Assembly: GCF_900109545.1 (NCBI RefSeq)
Contig: NZ_FOAP01000019.1
Span: 1-64,000, forward strand
Source: Stigmatella aurantiaca
GTDB taxonomy: Bacteria > Myxococcota > Myxococcia > Myxococcales > Myxococcaceae
Direction: 5' to 3'
DNA length: 64,000 bases
The position numbers were made by a program, and so were the translations under genes. The notes under the pieces are model-generated. The model was not told the DNA's origin, searched no databases, and saw only the letters and a program-made list of their open reading frames with translations. How positions within the stretch are numbered: the first letter of the stretch is position 1; each line of letters starts with the position of its first letter. This document shows positions 34,168 to 43,188 of the stretch, in pieces.

Positions 34168-35721
34168 ATGAAGATGACAGCCTTCTCGCGGGAGAAGGAG
34201 GGAGTGAAGGCTGCCCTTCCCCTCCTTCTCGTTCTGGCAGCTGCCGCAGGTGTGGGCGGCTGTTCATCCTCCTCCTCCCTGCCGCTGGAGCGGCCCCGGC
34301 CCATGGCCTTCCAGGCGGTCCAGGCGCACGCGGCGCAGGCGCTGGCGCCGGGCTCGGGCTTCGCGGATCAATCCGGCGGTGGCGTCTTCGTCACCGTGGC
34401 GGGCGAGGCGGTGCGGCTGCGGCTGGATGGCACCCGCGCCCAACTGGTGAGCCACCCGGGCAACCCCGTGGCGCCCGGCCGCGTGCGCGCGGTGTTCCGC
34501 ACCGGGCCCCGCACCGCGCTGGTGGAGGCGGAGCAGGGGCTGTTCATCGCCGACTCGGGCTGGATGATCGCCCCGCCCTGGCGGCAGAGGCTGGGGCCCG
34601 GGCTGCTGGCCTCGGCGCAGACGGCCGACGGGGCGGTGTGGCTGGCGCATACCTCGGGGCTGTACCGCATGTCGGGCGGGCAGCTCACCGCGCTCAAGGT
34701 GGGGGACGCGGCCCTGACGGGCATCACCTCGATGGCGGCGGCGCCCGCGGTGGAGGATGCGGCGCCGGGCCTGTGGATGCTGCGCGATGGCCAGCCCTCC
34801 GTGGTGGTGGCGCTCTCGGCCAGCGTGCACCAGGTGCGCCCGGCGGAGATTCCCCTGGAGGAGAACGAATCGCTGCTGTCCCTGGCCTCGCTGGAGGCCT
34901 CGAAGGAGCAGGGCGCCGAGCTGTGGGCGCTCACCACCGAGCGGCTGCTGCGCTTCAAGAACCGGCGCTGGTCGCGGGTGGAGTTCCCCCAGAAGCCCGC
35001 GCAGCTCCTGGCCGCGGGCCGCTTCCTGTGGGTGAAGTCCAGCGACCAGCTGCTCGCCTATGACGCGGACGCGGACCGCTGGGGCGAGGCCATGGGCCTG
35101 GACATGCGCGAGTTCCGCTTCCTGGCGGCCGACGAGAGCGGCTGCGCCTGGGTGCTGCTTGGGGGCCAGGCCGCCTCGCTGAGCTGGGGCGCGGTGGCGC
35201 GCGTGAACGGGCTGTACCAGGGGCAGAAGGTGGTGGCCGACGGGCTGGTGGTGCGCGCCATTCCGCCAGTGGGCCCCGAGCCCTCGGCCCTGCTCTTTCA
35301 GCTCGGCGGCGCGGACATCCTCTCGGAGGGGCCCACCTACAGCCTGGGCGGCTCCGAGTCGGATGGCACCCCGCGCGCCTTCTCCTTCGCGTCGCTGGAG
35401 CCCGGCATGCACTCGCTGAGCGTGGTGGCGCGCTTCCTGGATGGGACGGAGACGCGCCGGGTGGTGCACTTCGACTACCAGCCGGTGGGCACCGCGGTGC
35501 TCGGCTGGGCGCAGGACATCCGCTCCATCCACGAGTCGCGGTGCGCCCAGTGCCACGTCTCGGGCCCGGGCCGGCCGCTCGCCACGTATGAGCAGTGGAA
35601 GGAGAACGCCGAGCGCATCGTCAAGGCGGTGCGCGACCAGCGCATGCCGGCCGATGGCCCCCTGGATCCGCAGCTCATCAACACCATTCAGCGCTGGGCG
35701 TCGTCTGGCGCCAATCCCTGA
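34168..35721 (+). CDS. Lipoprotein with propeller-like domain and C-terminal cytochrome c motif
   Basis: The 517-residue product starts MKMTAFSREKEG and has a hydrophobic signal ending AAAAGVGGC (lipobox). The middle 350 residues show repeated short beta motifs (TADGAVWLAHTSGLYRMSGG, SGCAWVLLGG) like the blades of a two-component-regulator-type propeller. The last 70 residues hold one heme site, SRCAQCHVSGPGRPL, and MPADGPLD, whose Met may be the axial ligand, as in small c-type cytochromes. It is ten bases after the DUF1501 gene. A surface electron-carrying or sensing role is inferred only. The start could be a later in-frame ATG or GTG. Confidence 0.85.
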   Translation: MKMTAFSREKEGVKAALPLLLVLAAAAGVGGCSSSSSLPLERPRPMAFQAVQAHAAQALAPGSGFADQSGGGVFVTVAGEAVRLRLDGTRAQLVSHPGNPVAPGRVRAVFRTGPRTALVEAEQGLFIADSGWMIAPPWRQRLGPGLLASAQTADGAVWLAHTSGLYRMSGGQLTALKVGDAALTGITSMAAAPAVEDAAPGLWMLRDGQPSVVVALSASVHQVRPAEIPLEENESLLSLASLEASKEQGAELWALTTERLLRFKNRRWSRVEFPQKPAQLLAAGRFLWVKSSDQLLAYDADADRWGEAMGLDMREFRFLAADESGCAWVLLGGQAASLSWGAVARVNGLYQGQKVVADGLVVRAIPPVGPEPSALLFQLGGADILSEGPTYSLGGSESDGTPRAFSFASLEPGMHSLSVVARFLDGTETRRVVHFDYQPVGTAVLGWAQDIRSIHESRCAQCHVSGPGRPLATYEQWKENAERIVKAVRDQRMPADGPLDPQLINTIQRWASSGANP

Positions 35722-35738
35722 GGCTTCGAGGTCAACGC

Positions 35739-38700
35739 ATGCCGTCCCGACTGCTCTTCCGCGCGGTGCCCCTCGCCGCGCTCCTGACCCTGGCCTGCGC
35801 CGCTGAAGAGGACGCGCTGCCGCCCCTGCAGGAGCCGCCCGTGTTGGACCCTTGCGAGGGCCTGAGCCCGCTGTCGTTCACGGTGTCGCCCGTCCAGGTG
35901 CGCGTGTCCCAGCCGGTGTCCCTCACGGCCCGGGGGGGCAGCGGCGCGTACCGCTTCCGGGCCGAGCCCGGCGGCTCGGGAGGCCAGGTCGTCGGTGGCA
36001 CCTTCGTCGCGGGGCCGACGCCCGCCACGGACACTCTCGTGGTGGAGGATGCGCGGTGCTCGGGCAGGGCTGAGGGCGCGCAGGTGGGCGATGCGCGGGC
36101 CACGGTCGAGGTGCTGGCGGCGTTCGACGTGGCCCCGGGGCGCGCCATGGTGCGTCCAGGCACCTCCTTTCAGGTCCGCACCGAGGGGATGATTGGCTCG
36201 GCCGAGTTCACGCTGGTGAGCAGCCAGGCGGGCAGCACGCTGTCGGCCACGGGCCTCTACAAGGCGGGCACGGGGCAGGGCATCGACCAGCTGCGCGTGC
36301 GCGACAGCCAGATGGGCAACGTGGCCCTGCTCGAGTTCGAGGTGAACAAGGACGCGAAGCTGCGCTCCAGCCCGCAGGTGCTGGCGCTGCCCGCGGGCTC
36401 CTCCGCGAAGCTGAACGCCACCGGGGGCAGTGACCGGGTGGTGTGGACGAAGCTGTCCGGCCCGGGCTCGGTGTCTGGCAGCCGCATCCAGATTGACCCC
36501 GGGGCCCGGGAGCCGGTGCTGCTGGAGGCCTCGGATCCCTTCACCGGGGACAAGGCCCAGGTCTCCATCCGGGTGATGGAGGAGCTGACGCGCCCGTCGC
36601 AGGCCCACGGGCGCCTCACGGACGTGGCGGCCATCGTCTCCGCGGACTTCGACGGGGACGGCCACGAGGACGTGGCGGTGGGCCGGCGCGAGAGCGACCT
36701 GAGCCGGCCCTCGGGCGGCGCGGTGTTCATCTACCGGGGCAGTGCCTCGGGGCTTCCCCGGGATCCCACCTGGGTGCTCACGGGCCTGACGGACACGGCG
36801 AGCTTCGGCGAGACGCTGGCGGCAGGAGACCTGGACGGGGACCGTCGCGCGGACCTGGTGGTGGGCTCGCCGGGCGCGGACATCACCGGCGCGGACTCGG
36901 GCGCGGTGTACCTGTACCGCTGGGGCGCCACGGGCCCGGAGCTGATGCGCGCGCCGCTGACGAGCGTCACGCGCGGCGGGGTGTTCAGCGCGGGCCTGGC
37001 CCTGGCGGACGCCGACGGCGATGGGGACCTGGACATCTTCGCCAGCGCTCCCGCGGGGGACCTGGCCGCCTCCTCGGCGGTGAGCCGCCGCGGCGTGGTG
37101 GACATCTTCACGCTGACGCCGGGCAAGCCGGTGCCGGACCTGCCGTCGATGCGGCTGGGCGGCAACGACTTGGCGAAGGACGGCGCGACGATGTCGCGCA
37201 GCAACACGGACTTCGGCCGGTCGCTGGTGGTGGCGGACCTCAACGGGGATGGGCGCGTGGACGTGGCGGCCCAGAGCAAGGTGTCCCGGTACAACTCGGA
37301 CGGCTCCGTGTCCGCCACGGTGCTCACGGCCCTCTCGGTGCACTTCGGGCGGGCGGACGGGCTGGGATTCCAGGCCATCCCGGATGTGTACGTGATGCCC
37401 TCCAACACGGCGGACACCAATGAGGGCACCTGGCGCCTGGACGCGGTGGCCGCGGAAGGCGGCCGTCCGCCGCTGCTGATGGTGGTGATGGACCGGGCGA
37501 ACTCGCCGGACCTGAGCGCCAGCGGCGGGCTGAAGTCGGGCGCGGACTCCGGCGGGGTGCTGTTCTTCGATCTCTCCGCCTTCCAGCCCACGGGGGAGCC
37601 CCCGGTGAAGCCCGTGCAGATGGCCCGGGGCGAGGCCTACGCGCAGATTTATGGTGAGGCGGCCAACATCGTCGCGGGCCGGAGCTGGGCGGTGGTGGAC
37701 GTGGACGGCCAGCCGGGCCCCGAGCTGGTGCTTGGCGCGCCTTACGCCACGGCACCCGGGAACCCCACCCTGGCCAACGCGGGCCGGCTGCTGGCGTACC
37801 CGCTGGCCACGCTCACGAAGGGCAGCATCCTCAACAAGCCCCTGTCGGTGCTCCATGGGCAGAACGCCCTGGATGTGCTGGGCGTCGGGCTGGCGCCGTG
37901 GAAGGGCCCGGCGGGGCAGGCGCTGGTGGCCTTCTCGGGCCGCTCCACCTCCGAGGCGGGCGCTTTCGTGGGCCGCGTGGAGTCCTTCTCCCGCGTGGGG
38001 GCTTCGCTGTCCGAGTGGACGCGCCAGGCCCACCTGGTGCCGGCCAAGCCCGCCGTGGAGCGCTTCGGCGAGGTGGTGGCGGCGGCGGTGGGGGCGAACA
38101 ACCGGACGATGGCGCTGGTGGGCATGCCGGGCTACGCCGGGGCCGCCAACAGCGGCAACGACTTTGGCTCGGGCCGCGCGTACGTGTACGACGTGACGCG
38201 CAAGACGGCGGCCACGCTCGTGGCCGAAGGGGCCACCGCGCCCCTGACGAACGGGCGCAACGTGGGCACGGACGTCGCGTTCACGGACTTCAACGGCGAT
38301 GGCCGGGCGGACCTGGTGGTGGGCTCGCCCGCCCTGTCCGTGCCGAGCAGCACGCAGACGGCGGAGCTGGCCGTGTACGCCACGGCGCCCAAGGCCGGCT
38401 GCGTCACCTCGGCCAACCAGCCCGTGGGCGGGCTCCTCGTGTCGCTGGGCCAGACGGACGGCTCCTTCAAGGATGCCTACCGGCTGTGGGCGCCGCGCGT
38501 GCTGAGCGGCTGCACACCCGAGACGGACGGGCGGTGCCAGCGCAGCCAGATTGGCCGGGGCCTGGTGGGCGGCTTCGACTTCAACGGGGACGGCAAGAAG
38601 GACATCGGCGCCATGCGCAACAATGGCTTCGAGGTCTTCCTGGGCCGGGCCCCGGATGACGCCTCGCTCGCGAAGCTGTCCATGGGGTGCGATCCGCTCT

Positions 38701-39476
38701 ACTCCACGCCGCCCTCCTCGGTGCGGCAGACCTCGGCGCCGGCGGCGCTGGGGGACCTGAACGGGGACGGCTGTGACGAGATTGCCTGGCGCTACACGGA
38801 GTCGGGCCGCTCGGGCGTCATCATCCTGCTGGGCTACGAGCCCGCGGGAGGCCGGTGCGGGGGCCGTGCGGCGGCCTCCTGGGTGCGCGTGGCCGCGGAC
38901 GCGGAGGTGGGCACCAACAACCTGGGGCTCGGCGTGGCGACGGCGCGCGCGGGCAACTTCCTGAACGACAAGGTGGACCGGGTGGCCATCAGCGCCACGA
39001 GCGTCCCCTTCGACGGGGTGACGCAGCCCGTGGTGTTCCTGTTCGAGACGCCGGATCTGCTGGCGGGCATTCCCACCTCGGGCGAGAAGCTGATGAATGC
39101 CCTGGGGAACGCCGAGCCCCCGGTGACGCTGGTACACCAGTCGCGCGCGGTGAACTTCGGGGCCGCGATGGTGGGCGGCAAGGACTGGACGGGCGATGGC
39201 ATCCCGGACCTCATCGTCAGCGCGCCCGGGGCCTCGGTGGCCTCGGACGGTGGCGGGGCGGTGTTCCTCTACGCCGGCGGCGCCCAGTCCAAGGGGGCGC
39301 TCACGCCCTGGATGGTCGCCGTGGGGGACGTGAGCGAGCGCTCCAACCTCGGGCAGGATCTCGCGCTGTCGCCTGGCGCGAGCGGGGTGCCGCCGGTGCT
39401 CGTCATCGGAGCACCGAACAGCTACCGCACGGGGACCCAGAACGGCACGGCGTTCAGCCTGACCCTGACGCCCTGA
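35739..39476 (+). CDS. Large FG-GAP repeat lipoprotein (integrin-alpha-like propeller)
   Basis: The 1245-residue protein starts MPSRLLFRAVPLAALLTLAC (lipobox Cys20). Residues about 45-290 are Ig-like beta domains. The rest contains about nine FG-GAP-like units with calcium loops such as DFDGDGHEDVAVG, DLDGDRRADLVVG, DADGDGDLDIF, DLNGDGRVDVA, DFNGDGRADLVVG and DFNGDGKKDIG, the calcium-binding seven-bladed propeller pattern of integrin alpha chains. Such proteins usually bind surfaces or proteins. It closes the five-gene exported module, 17 bases after the cytochrome-like lipoprotein, and converges on ligD with no clear terminator between. Confidence 0.92.
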   Translation: MPSRLLFRAVPLAALLTLACAAEEDALPPLQEPPVLDPCEGLSPLSFTVSPVQVRVSQPVSLTARGGSGAYRFRAEPGGSGGQVVGGTFVAGPTPATDTLVVEDARCSGRAEGAQVGDARATVEVLAAFDVAPGRAMVRPGTSFQVRTEGMIGSAEFTLVSSQAGSTLSATGLYKAGTGQGIDQLRVRDSQMGNVALLEFEVNKDAKLRSSPQVLALPAGSSAKLNATGGSDRVVWTKLSGPGSVSGSRIQIDPGAREPVLLEASDPFTGDKAQVSIRVMEELTRPSQAHGRLTDVAAIVSADFDGDGHEDVAVGRRESDLSRPSGGAVFIYRGSASGLPRDPTWVLTGLTDTASFGETLAAGDLDGDRRADLVVGSPGADITGADSGAVYLYRWGATGPELMRAPLTSVTRGGVFSAGLALADADGDGDLDIFASAPAGDLAASSAVSRRGVVDIFTLTPGKPVPDLPSMRLGGNDLAKDGATMSRSNTDFGRSLVVADLNGDGRVDVAAQSKVSRYNSDGSVSATVLTALSVHFGRADGLGFQAIPDVYVMPSNTADTNEGTWRLDAVAAEGGRPPLLMVVMDRANSPDLSASGGLKSGADSGGVLFFDLSAFQPTGEPPVKPVQMARGEAYAQIYGEAANIVAGRSWAVVDVDGQPGPELVLGAPYATAPGNPTLANAGRLLAYPLATLTKGSILNKPLSVLHGQNALDVLGVGLAPWKGPAGQALVAFSGRSTSEAGAFVGRVESFSRVGASLSEWTRQAHLVPAKPAVERFGEVVAAAVGANNRTMALVGMPGYAGAANSGNDFGSGRAYVYDVTRKTAATLVAEGATAPLTNGRNVGTDVAFTDFNGDGRADLVVGSPALSVPSSTQTAELAVYATAPKAGCVTSANQPVGGLLVSLGQTDGSFKDAYRLWAPRVLSGCTPETDGRCQRSQIGRGLVGGFDFNGDGKKDIGAMRNNGFEVFLGRAPDDASLAKLSMGCDPLYSTPPSSVRQTSAPAALGDLNGDGCDEIAWRYTESGRSGVIILLGYEPAGGRCGGRAAASWVRVAADAEVGTNNLGLGVATARAGNFLNDKVDRVAISATSVPFDGVTQPVVFLFETPDLLAGIPTSGEKLMNALGNAEPPVTLVHQSRAVNFGAAMVGGKDWTGDGIPDLIVSAPGASVASDGGGAVFLYAGGAQSKGALTPWMVAVGDVSERSNLGQDLALSPGASGVPPVLVIGAPNSYRTGTQNGTAFSLTLTP

Positions 39477-39488
39477 GCGGCCCCGGCC

Positions 39489-41984
39489 TCACTCGAGCGT
39501 CTGGGTGCCCTGGAGTGCCTGCGCGAACAGGTCCCCCACGGCATCCAGCCGCTTCGCCAGCGTCTTCAGGTTGAAGCGCAGGGGGTCCAGCTTCCGCGTC
39601 ACCTCGCTCCACTTGAGCGGGGCGGAGAAGGGGGCCCCGGCGATGGCGCGAAGCGAGTAGGGCGCCACCACGGTCTTTCCCCGGCCGTTCTGGCCCACGT
39701 CCAGGTAGAGCCGCCCGCGGCGCTTCGAGATGCTGCGCTCGGTGGTGGCGATGCTGCCCAGCTCCGCCTCCAGCTCGGCGGCGATCCGCTCCGAGAACCG
39801 CTGGGTCTGGGCATAGGTGTGCCCGGGCGCCAGGGGAACCAGCACGTGCAGCCCGCGCTTGCCCGAAGTCTTCGGCAGGCTCTCCAGCCCGAGCGCCTCC
39901 AGCTTCTCGCGCAGAAGGCGGGCCACGGTGAGCAGGTCCTCCCAGCCGCCCTTGCCGGGATCCAGATCGAACACCACCCAGTCGGGCTGCGCGAGCTTCG
40001 GCGCATGGCTGGACCAGACGTGCAGGGTGAGCGCGGACTGGTTGGCGAGCCACAGCAGCGCATCCACGTTCTGCACGTTCACGTGCCGCAGCGTCTTCTC
40101 CTCGTGCTTCACGCGCAACGTGGGCAGCCACCCGGGCATGCCGGACAGCTCGTGCCGGAAGAAGCCCGGGGCCTGGATGCCCGCGGGCCACTGCTGCACG
40201 GCGAGGGGCCGGTTCGCCAGCACCGGCAGGAGCAGGGGCGCCGCCTCGCGGTAGTAATCGAACACGTCCTGCTTGGTGAACCCGTCCTCGGGGAAGAGCA
40301 CCCGGTCCCCGTGGGTCAGCCGCGCCATCCCGGTGTCCTCCGCCGGGGGCGCCTTCGGAGCGGCCGCGCGCGTGGAGCGGGCCGCAAGCGCCGTGGGGGC
40401 GCGGCGGGAGCCCGAGCTGCGCGAGGCCTTGGCGGTGGCCTGGGGTTTCTCGCGCACCACCTCCTCTGGCTTCTTGTCCGTGCGCAGGCCCTGGAAGACC
40501 GGGTGCCGCAGCCGGCCATCGGAGGTCCACTCGGTGAACTGGAGCTGGGCCACGTACTTGGGCTTGACCCAGACGGCGCCCGCGCGGGCCTTCGCGTCCA
40601 CCGCGGCGGGGGCCTTCACGCGCTGCCGGTCGAGCAGGGCGCGCAGCTCGCGCCGTGTCTTCGAGGTGAAGCCGGTGCCCACCTTGCCCACGTCGTGGTA
40701 GCCGTCCGGCCCGTGCACGCCCACCAGCAGCGCGCCGATCTCCTCCTTCGCCCGCTCGTTCTTGATGGGCAGGTAGCCGAGGATGACGGCCTCCTGGCCT
40801 GCCTGGACCTTGAGCTTCAGCCAGTCGCCGGAGCGTGAGCCCACGTAGGCGGAGCCCTTGCGCTTGGCGATGAGCCCCTCCCAGCCCCGGCGCCGGGCCT
40901 CCGCGAGCGCCTTGTCTCCGGGCAGCTCCAGGCGCTCGGAGAGCTGGATCGGCGGCTTCACGCCCGCGAGCAACTGCTCCAGCAGCTCGCGCCGGGCCTC
41001 CAGGGGCCGTTGCCGCAGGTCCTCACCGTCCAGCCACAGCAGGTCGAAGGCGACGAAGCGTTGCTCCGCGCCGCTGCCCTGTTGCAGGAGCTGGAAGCGG
41101 GAGCGGCCCTCGGCATCCAGGGCGACGATCTCGCCATCCAGCACGGCCTCGGTGACGCGCAGCCCGCGCAGGGCCTCGGCGATCTGCGGGAACCGGGCGG
41201 CCAGGTCATTGCCGTTGCGGCTGTCGAGCGTCAGCGTGCCGGAGGACAGGGCGGCCAGGGCACGGAAGCCGTCGTACTTCACCTCATAGAGGTGGGTGGC
41301 ATCATCGGCCTGCTCGGGAACGGAGAGCTGGGCGAGCATGGGAGGCCACACCCGCTGGAGGAGCTGCTCCACGGGCAGGGGGCCCTGCTTCCGCGCGGCC
41401 TTGCGCACGGGCCCTCGCGTGGCGCGGCGGCCGGACTTCACGGACTCGGGGTGCTCGGCGGTGACGTCGTAGTCCGGGTTCTCCTCGCCATCCACCGCCT
41501 TGAAGCACAGCCACTGGGCCTTCTTGCCGCGGGGCTTCGTGCGGATGAGGTGCCAGCGGCCCTTGAGCTTCTCGCCGTGGAGCTGCACCGTGAGGTGGCC
41601 CTTCTGGCGCTGGGCGTGGGCCTCCCCGGGCGGCACGGTCTCGTAGGTGCCGCGGTCCCACAGCAGGGAGTCTCCGCCGCCATACTCCCCCTCGGGGATA
41701 CGCCCCTCGAACCCGGCGTAGGCCAGCGGGTGGTCTTCCGTCTCCACCGCGAGCCGCTTCGTCTTCGGGTCGAAGCTGGGCCCCTTGGGCAGCGCCCAGC
41801 TGGCCAGCGCGCCGTCGATCTCCAGGCGCAAGTCGTAGTGGAGCCGGGTGGCATCGTGCTTGTGCACGACGAAGATGGGCGGCTCGCCCGGGCCACGAGG
41901 GGCTTCGGCCCCGGGCTCGGGCTCGGAGGTCTTCTGAAAGTCGCGCTTGGCGCGGTAGGTCCGGAGAGAACGTGGGCTTTTCAC
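39489..41984 (-). CDS. ligD: Multidomain ATP-dependent DNA ligase LigD
   Basis: The 831-residue protein has an N-terminal 3'-phosphoesterase (FVVHKHDATRLHYDLRLEID, GEYGGGDSLLWDRGTYE), a central ATP-dependent ligase with the adenylated Lys236 in YEVKYDGFR and DGEIVALD, and a C-terminal primase/polymerase with the catalytic acidic pair in WVVFDLDPG and the TxGKRGLHV motif. The order PE-LIG-POL is one of the known LigD arrangements. It repairs double-strand breaks by end joining together with Ku, but no ku gene lies in the window. GTG 41984 is chosen because LigD proteins usually begin close to SLRTYRAKRDF; GTG 42023 is also in frame. Confidence 0.94.
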   Translation of the reverse strand: MKSPRSLRTYRAKRDFQKTSEPEPGAEAPRGPGEPPIFVVHKHDATRLHYDLRLEIDGALASWALPKGPSFDPKTKRLAVETEDHPLAYAGFEGRIPEGEYGGGDSLLWDRGTYETVPPGEAHAQRQKGHLTVQLHGEKLKGRWHLIRTKPRGKKAQWLCFKAVDGEENPDYDVTAEHPESVKSGRRATRGPVRKAARKQGPLPVEQLLQRVWPPMLAQLSVPEQADDATHLYEVKYDGFRALAALSSGTLTLDSRNGNDLAARFPQIAEALRGLRVTEAVLDGEIVALDAEGRSRFQLLQQGSGAEQRFVAFDLLWLDGEDLRQRPLEARRELLEQLLAGVKPPIQLSERLELPGDKALAEARRRGWEGLIAKRKGSAYVGSRSGDWLKLKVQAGQEAVILGYLPIKNERAKEEIGALLVGVHGPDGYHDVGKVGTGFTSKTRRELRALLDRQRVKAPAAVDAKARAGAVWVKPKYVAQLQFTEWTSDGRLRHPVFQGLRTDKKPEEVVREKPQATAKASRSSGSRRAPTALAARSTRAAAPKAPPAEDTGMARLTHGDRVLFPEDGFTKQDVFDYYREAAPLLLPVLANRPLAVQQWPAGIQAPGFFRHELSGMPGWLPTLRVKHEEKTLRHVNVQNVDALLWLANQSALTLHVWSSHAPKLAQPDWVVFDLDPGKGGWEDLLTVARLLREKLEALGLESLPKTSGKRGLHVLVPLAPGHTYAQTQRFSERIAAELEAELGSIATTERSISKRRGRLYLDVGQNGRGKTVVAPYSLRAIAGAPFSAPLKWSEVTRKLDPLRFNLKTLAKRLDAVGDLFAQALQGTQTLE

Positions 41985-42065
41985 CCACCCACAATTCGCA
42001 CCGTCCGGCTCCGGTGCAATCACCCCGTCCCCGGCGAGGGGACGGGAGTGATACGGGCCCCCGGC

Positions 42066-42374
42066 TCAGCTCAGGGGCAGCGGCGACGGGTGTTTCAGCT
42101 CGTCCACGGACTTGAGGGCGGTCACCAGCTGGGTGGGGCCGGTGCGCTCCACCTGCTGGGAGTCATCCAGCGTCTTCACGATCTTGTTGTAGGTGCCCAG
42201 GATGAGCAGGGTGGGCGCCCACTGGCCCACGAAGTTGGCCCAGGACTTCCGGTTGAGCACCATCAGGGTGGCGCTCACGGCCATCGCGCCGATGGCCAGC
42301 CCCAGGAAGCTGACGGAGGGAACCTTCTTCGTCACCTGCTCGATGCTCGTCGTGGCCACGTCTTCATTCTTCAT
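42066..42374 (-). CDS. Small membrane protein with two helices, unknown function
   Basis: The 102-residue product starts MKNEDVATTSIEQVTKKV, with AAGGGG upstream. It has two hydrophobic helices, about residues 21-40 (VSFLGLAIGAMAVSATLMVL) and 47-62 (WAPTLLILGTYN), separated by RKSWANF, and a polar C-terminal tail. No family is recognised with confidence. It is divergent from the ferritin-like gene; both are small genes of a type often linked to stress response. The 187 bases between them hold a perfect hairpin, CGGGCTT-GGCTG-AAGCCCG, at 42496-42514. Confidence 0.75.
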   Translation of the reverse strand: MKNEDVATTSIEQVTKKVPSVSFLGLAIGAMAVSATLMVLNRKSWANFVGQWAPTLLILGTYNKIVKTLDDSQQVERTGPTQLVTALKSVDELKHPSPLPLS

Positions 42375-42561
42375 GGCTTGACCCCTTTGGGTTGCGGTGT
42401 GCCGGTGAAGGTGCGCACGGCGTCAGGGCCTGCATCCGGCGGCCTCTTGCTTGCTCTCCTGCCGGGAAAGGGCGCGATGGCGCTTCGCGTCATGACGGGC
42501 TTGGCTGAAGCCCGGCTGCTCCCCACTTTGAGGGGACGTCACTCTTCGAGGAGGTTCGGCG

Positions 42562-43047
42562 ATGGAAGTGAAGTCCGAAGTGGTGAAGTTGCGGAGCCTG
42601 GCCCAGCTCGACGCGGACGCGGTGGGCACCTACGACGCGGCGATCTCCCGGATTGCCGCGCCCCTGGTGCGTGAGCGGCTCAATGATTTCCGGGTGGACC
42701 ACCTGCGCCACATCCAGGATCTCAACCTGCTCATCGAGCGCTTCGGCGGCGAGCCGGTGGCGCTGAGCCCCGACCTGAAGGGCGCGGCGATGAAGGGCCT
42801 GACGGCGGTGACGAGCATGATGGGCACCGAGGCGGCCCTGGTGGCCATGCTCGGCAACGAGGAGTTCACCAACCGCGCCTATGACTTGGCGCTCCAGTTC
42901 GACTGGAGCCCGGAGGTGGCGCAGCTCATCCAGAAGAACCGGGAGGATGAACGGCGCCACCTGACGTGGATCCGCGATGCGATCCGCGCCCGTCCCTGGC
43001 TGCGCGAGCAGGCCTCGGCCGCCGAGGGCTCGGAAATCACCACCTGA
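42562..43047 (+). CDS. Ferritin-like protein, DUF2383-type
   Basis: The 161-residue product starts MEVKSEVVKLRSLAQLDADA behind GAGGAGG. It is all-helical with ferritin-like iron-ligand spacing: Asp/Tyr early in helix 1 (LDADAVGTYDAAI), DHLRHIQDLN in helix 2, MGTEAALVAMLGNEE in helix 3 and KNREDERRHLTWI in helix 4 with ExxH. This matches DUF2383/PA2169-type four-helix bundles. Members are induced in stress and may bind a di-iron centre; activity here is unproven. It stands alone between divergent and downstream genes. Confidence 0.85.
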   Translation: MEVKSEVVKLRSLAQLDADAVGTYDAAISRIAAPLVRERLNDFRVDHLRHIQDLNLLIERFGGEPVALSPDLKGAAMKGLTAVTSMMGTEAALVAMLGNEEFTNRAYDLALQFDWSPEVAQLIQKNREDERRHLTWIRDAIRARPWLREQASAAEGSEITT

Positions 43048-43188
43048 CGGGCGGAGCGTCTCGCAGGGGTCCAATTTTCCGCCCGGTGAACAGCGGTGCG
43101 ACCCCAGGGGGCGTGCCTGCGTTGACCTGTGCACCTGCGCGCCGGCTCCTAGCTGCGAGGCAGGAGGCGGTGGCGTAGGCTGCCGGGG

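Noticed and set aside
39489-43047. LigD and the following small genes as an end-joining operon
   Set aside because: The small membrane gene has its own binding site, neither small protein resembles Ku, and the ferritin-like gene is on the other strand.
43122-43152. TTGACC with TCCTAG as a housekeeping promoter for hutF
   Set aside because: Spacing is 19 bases and the -10 match is poor; noted only in the gene entry.
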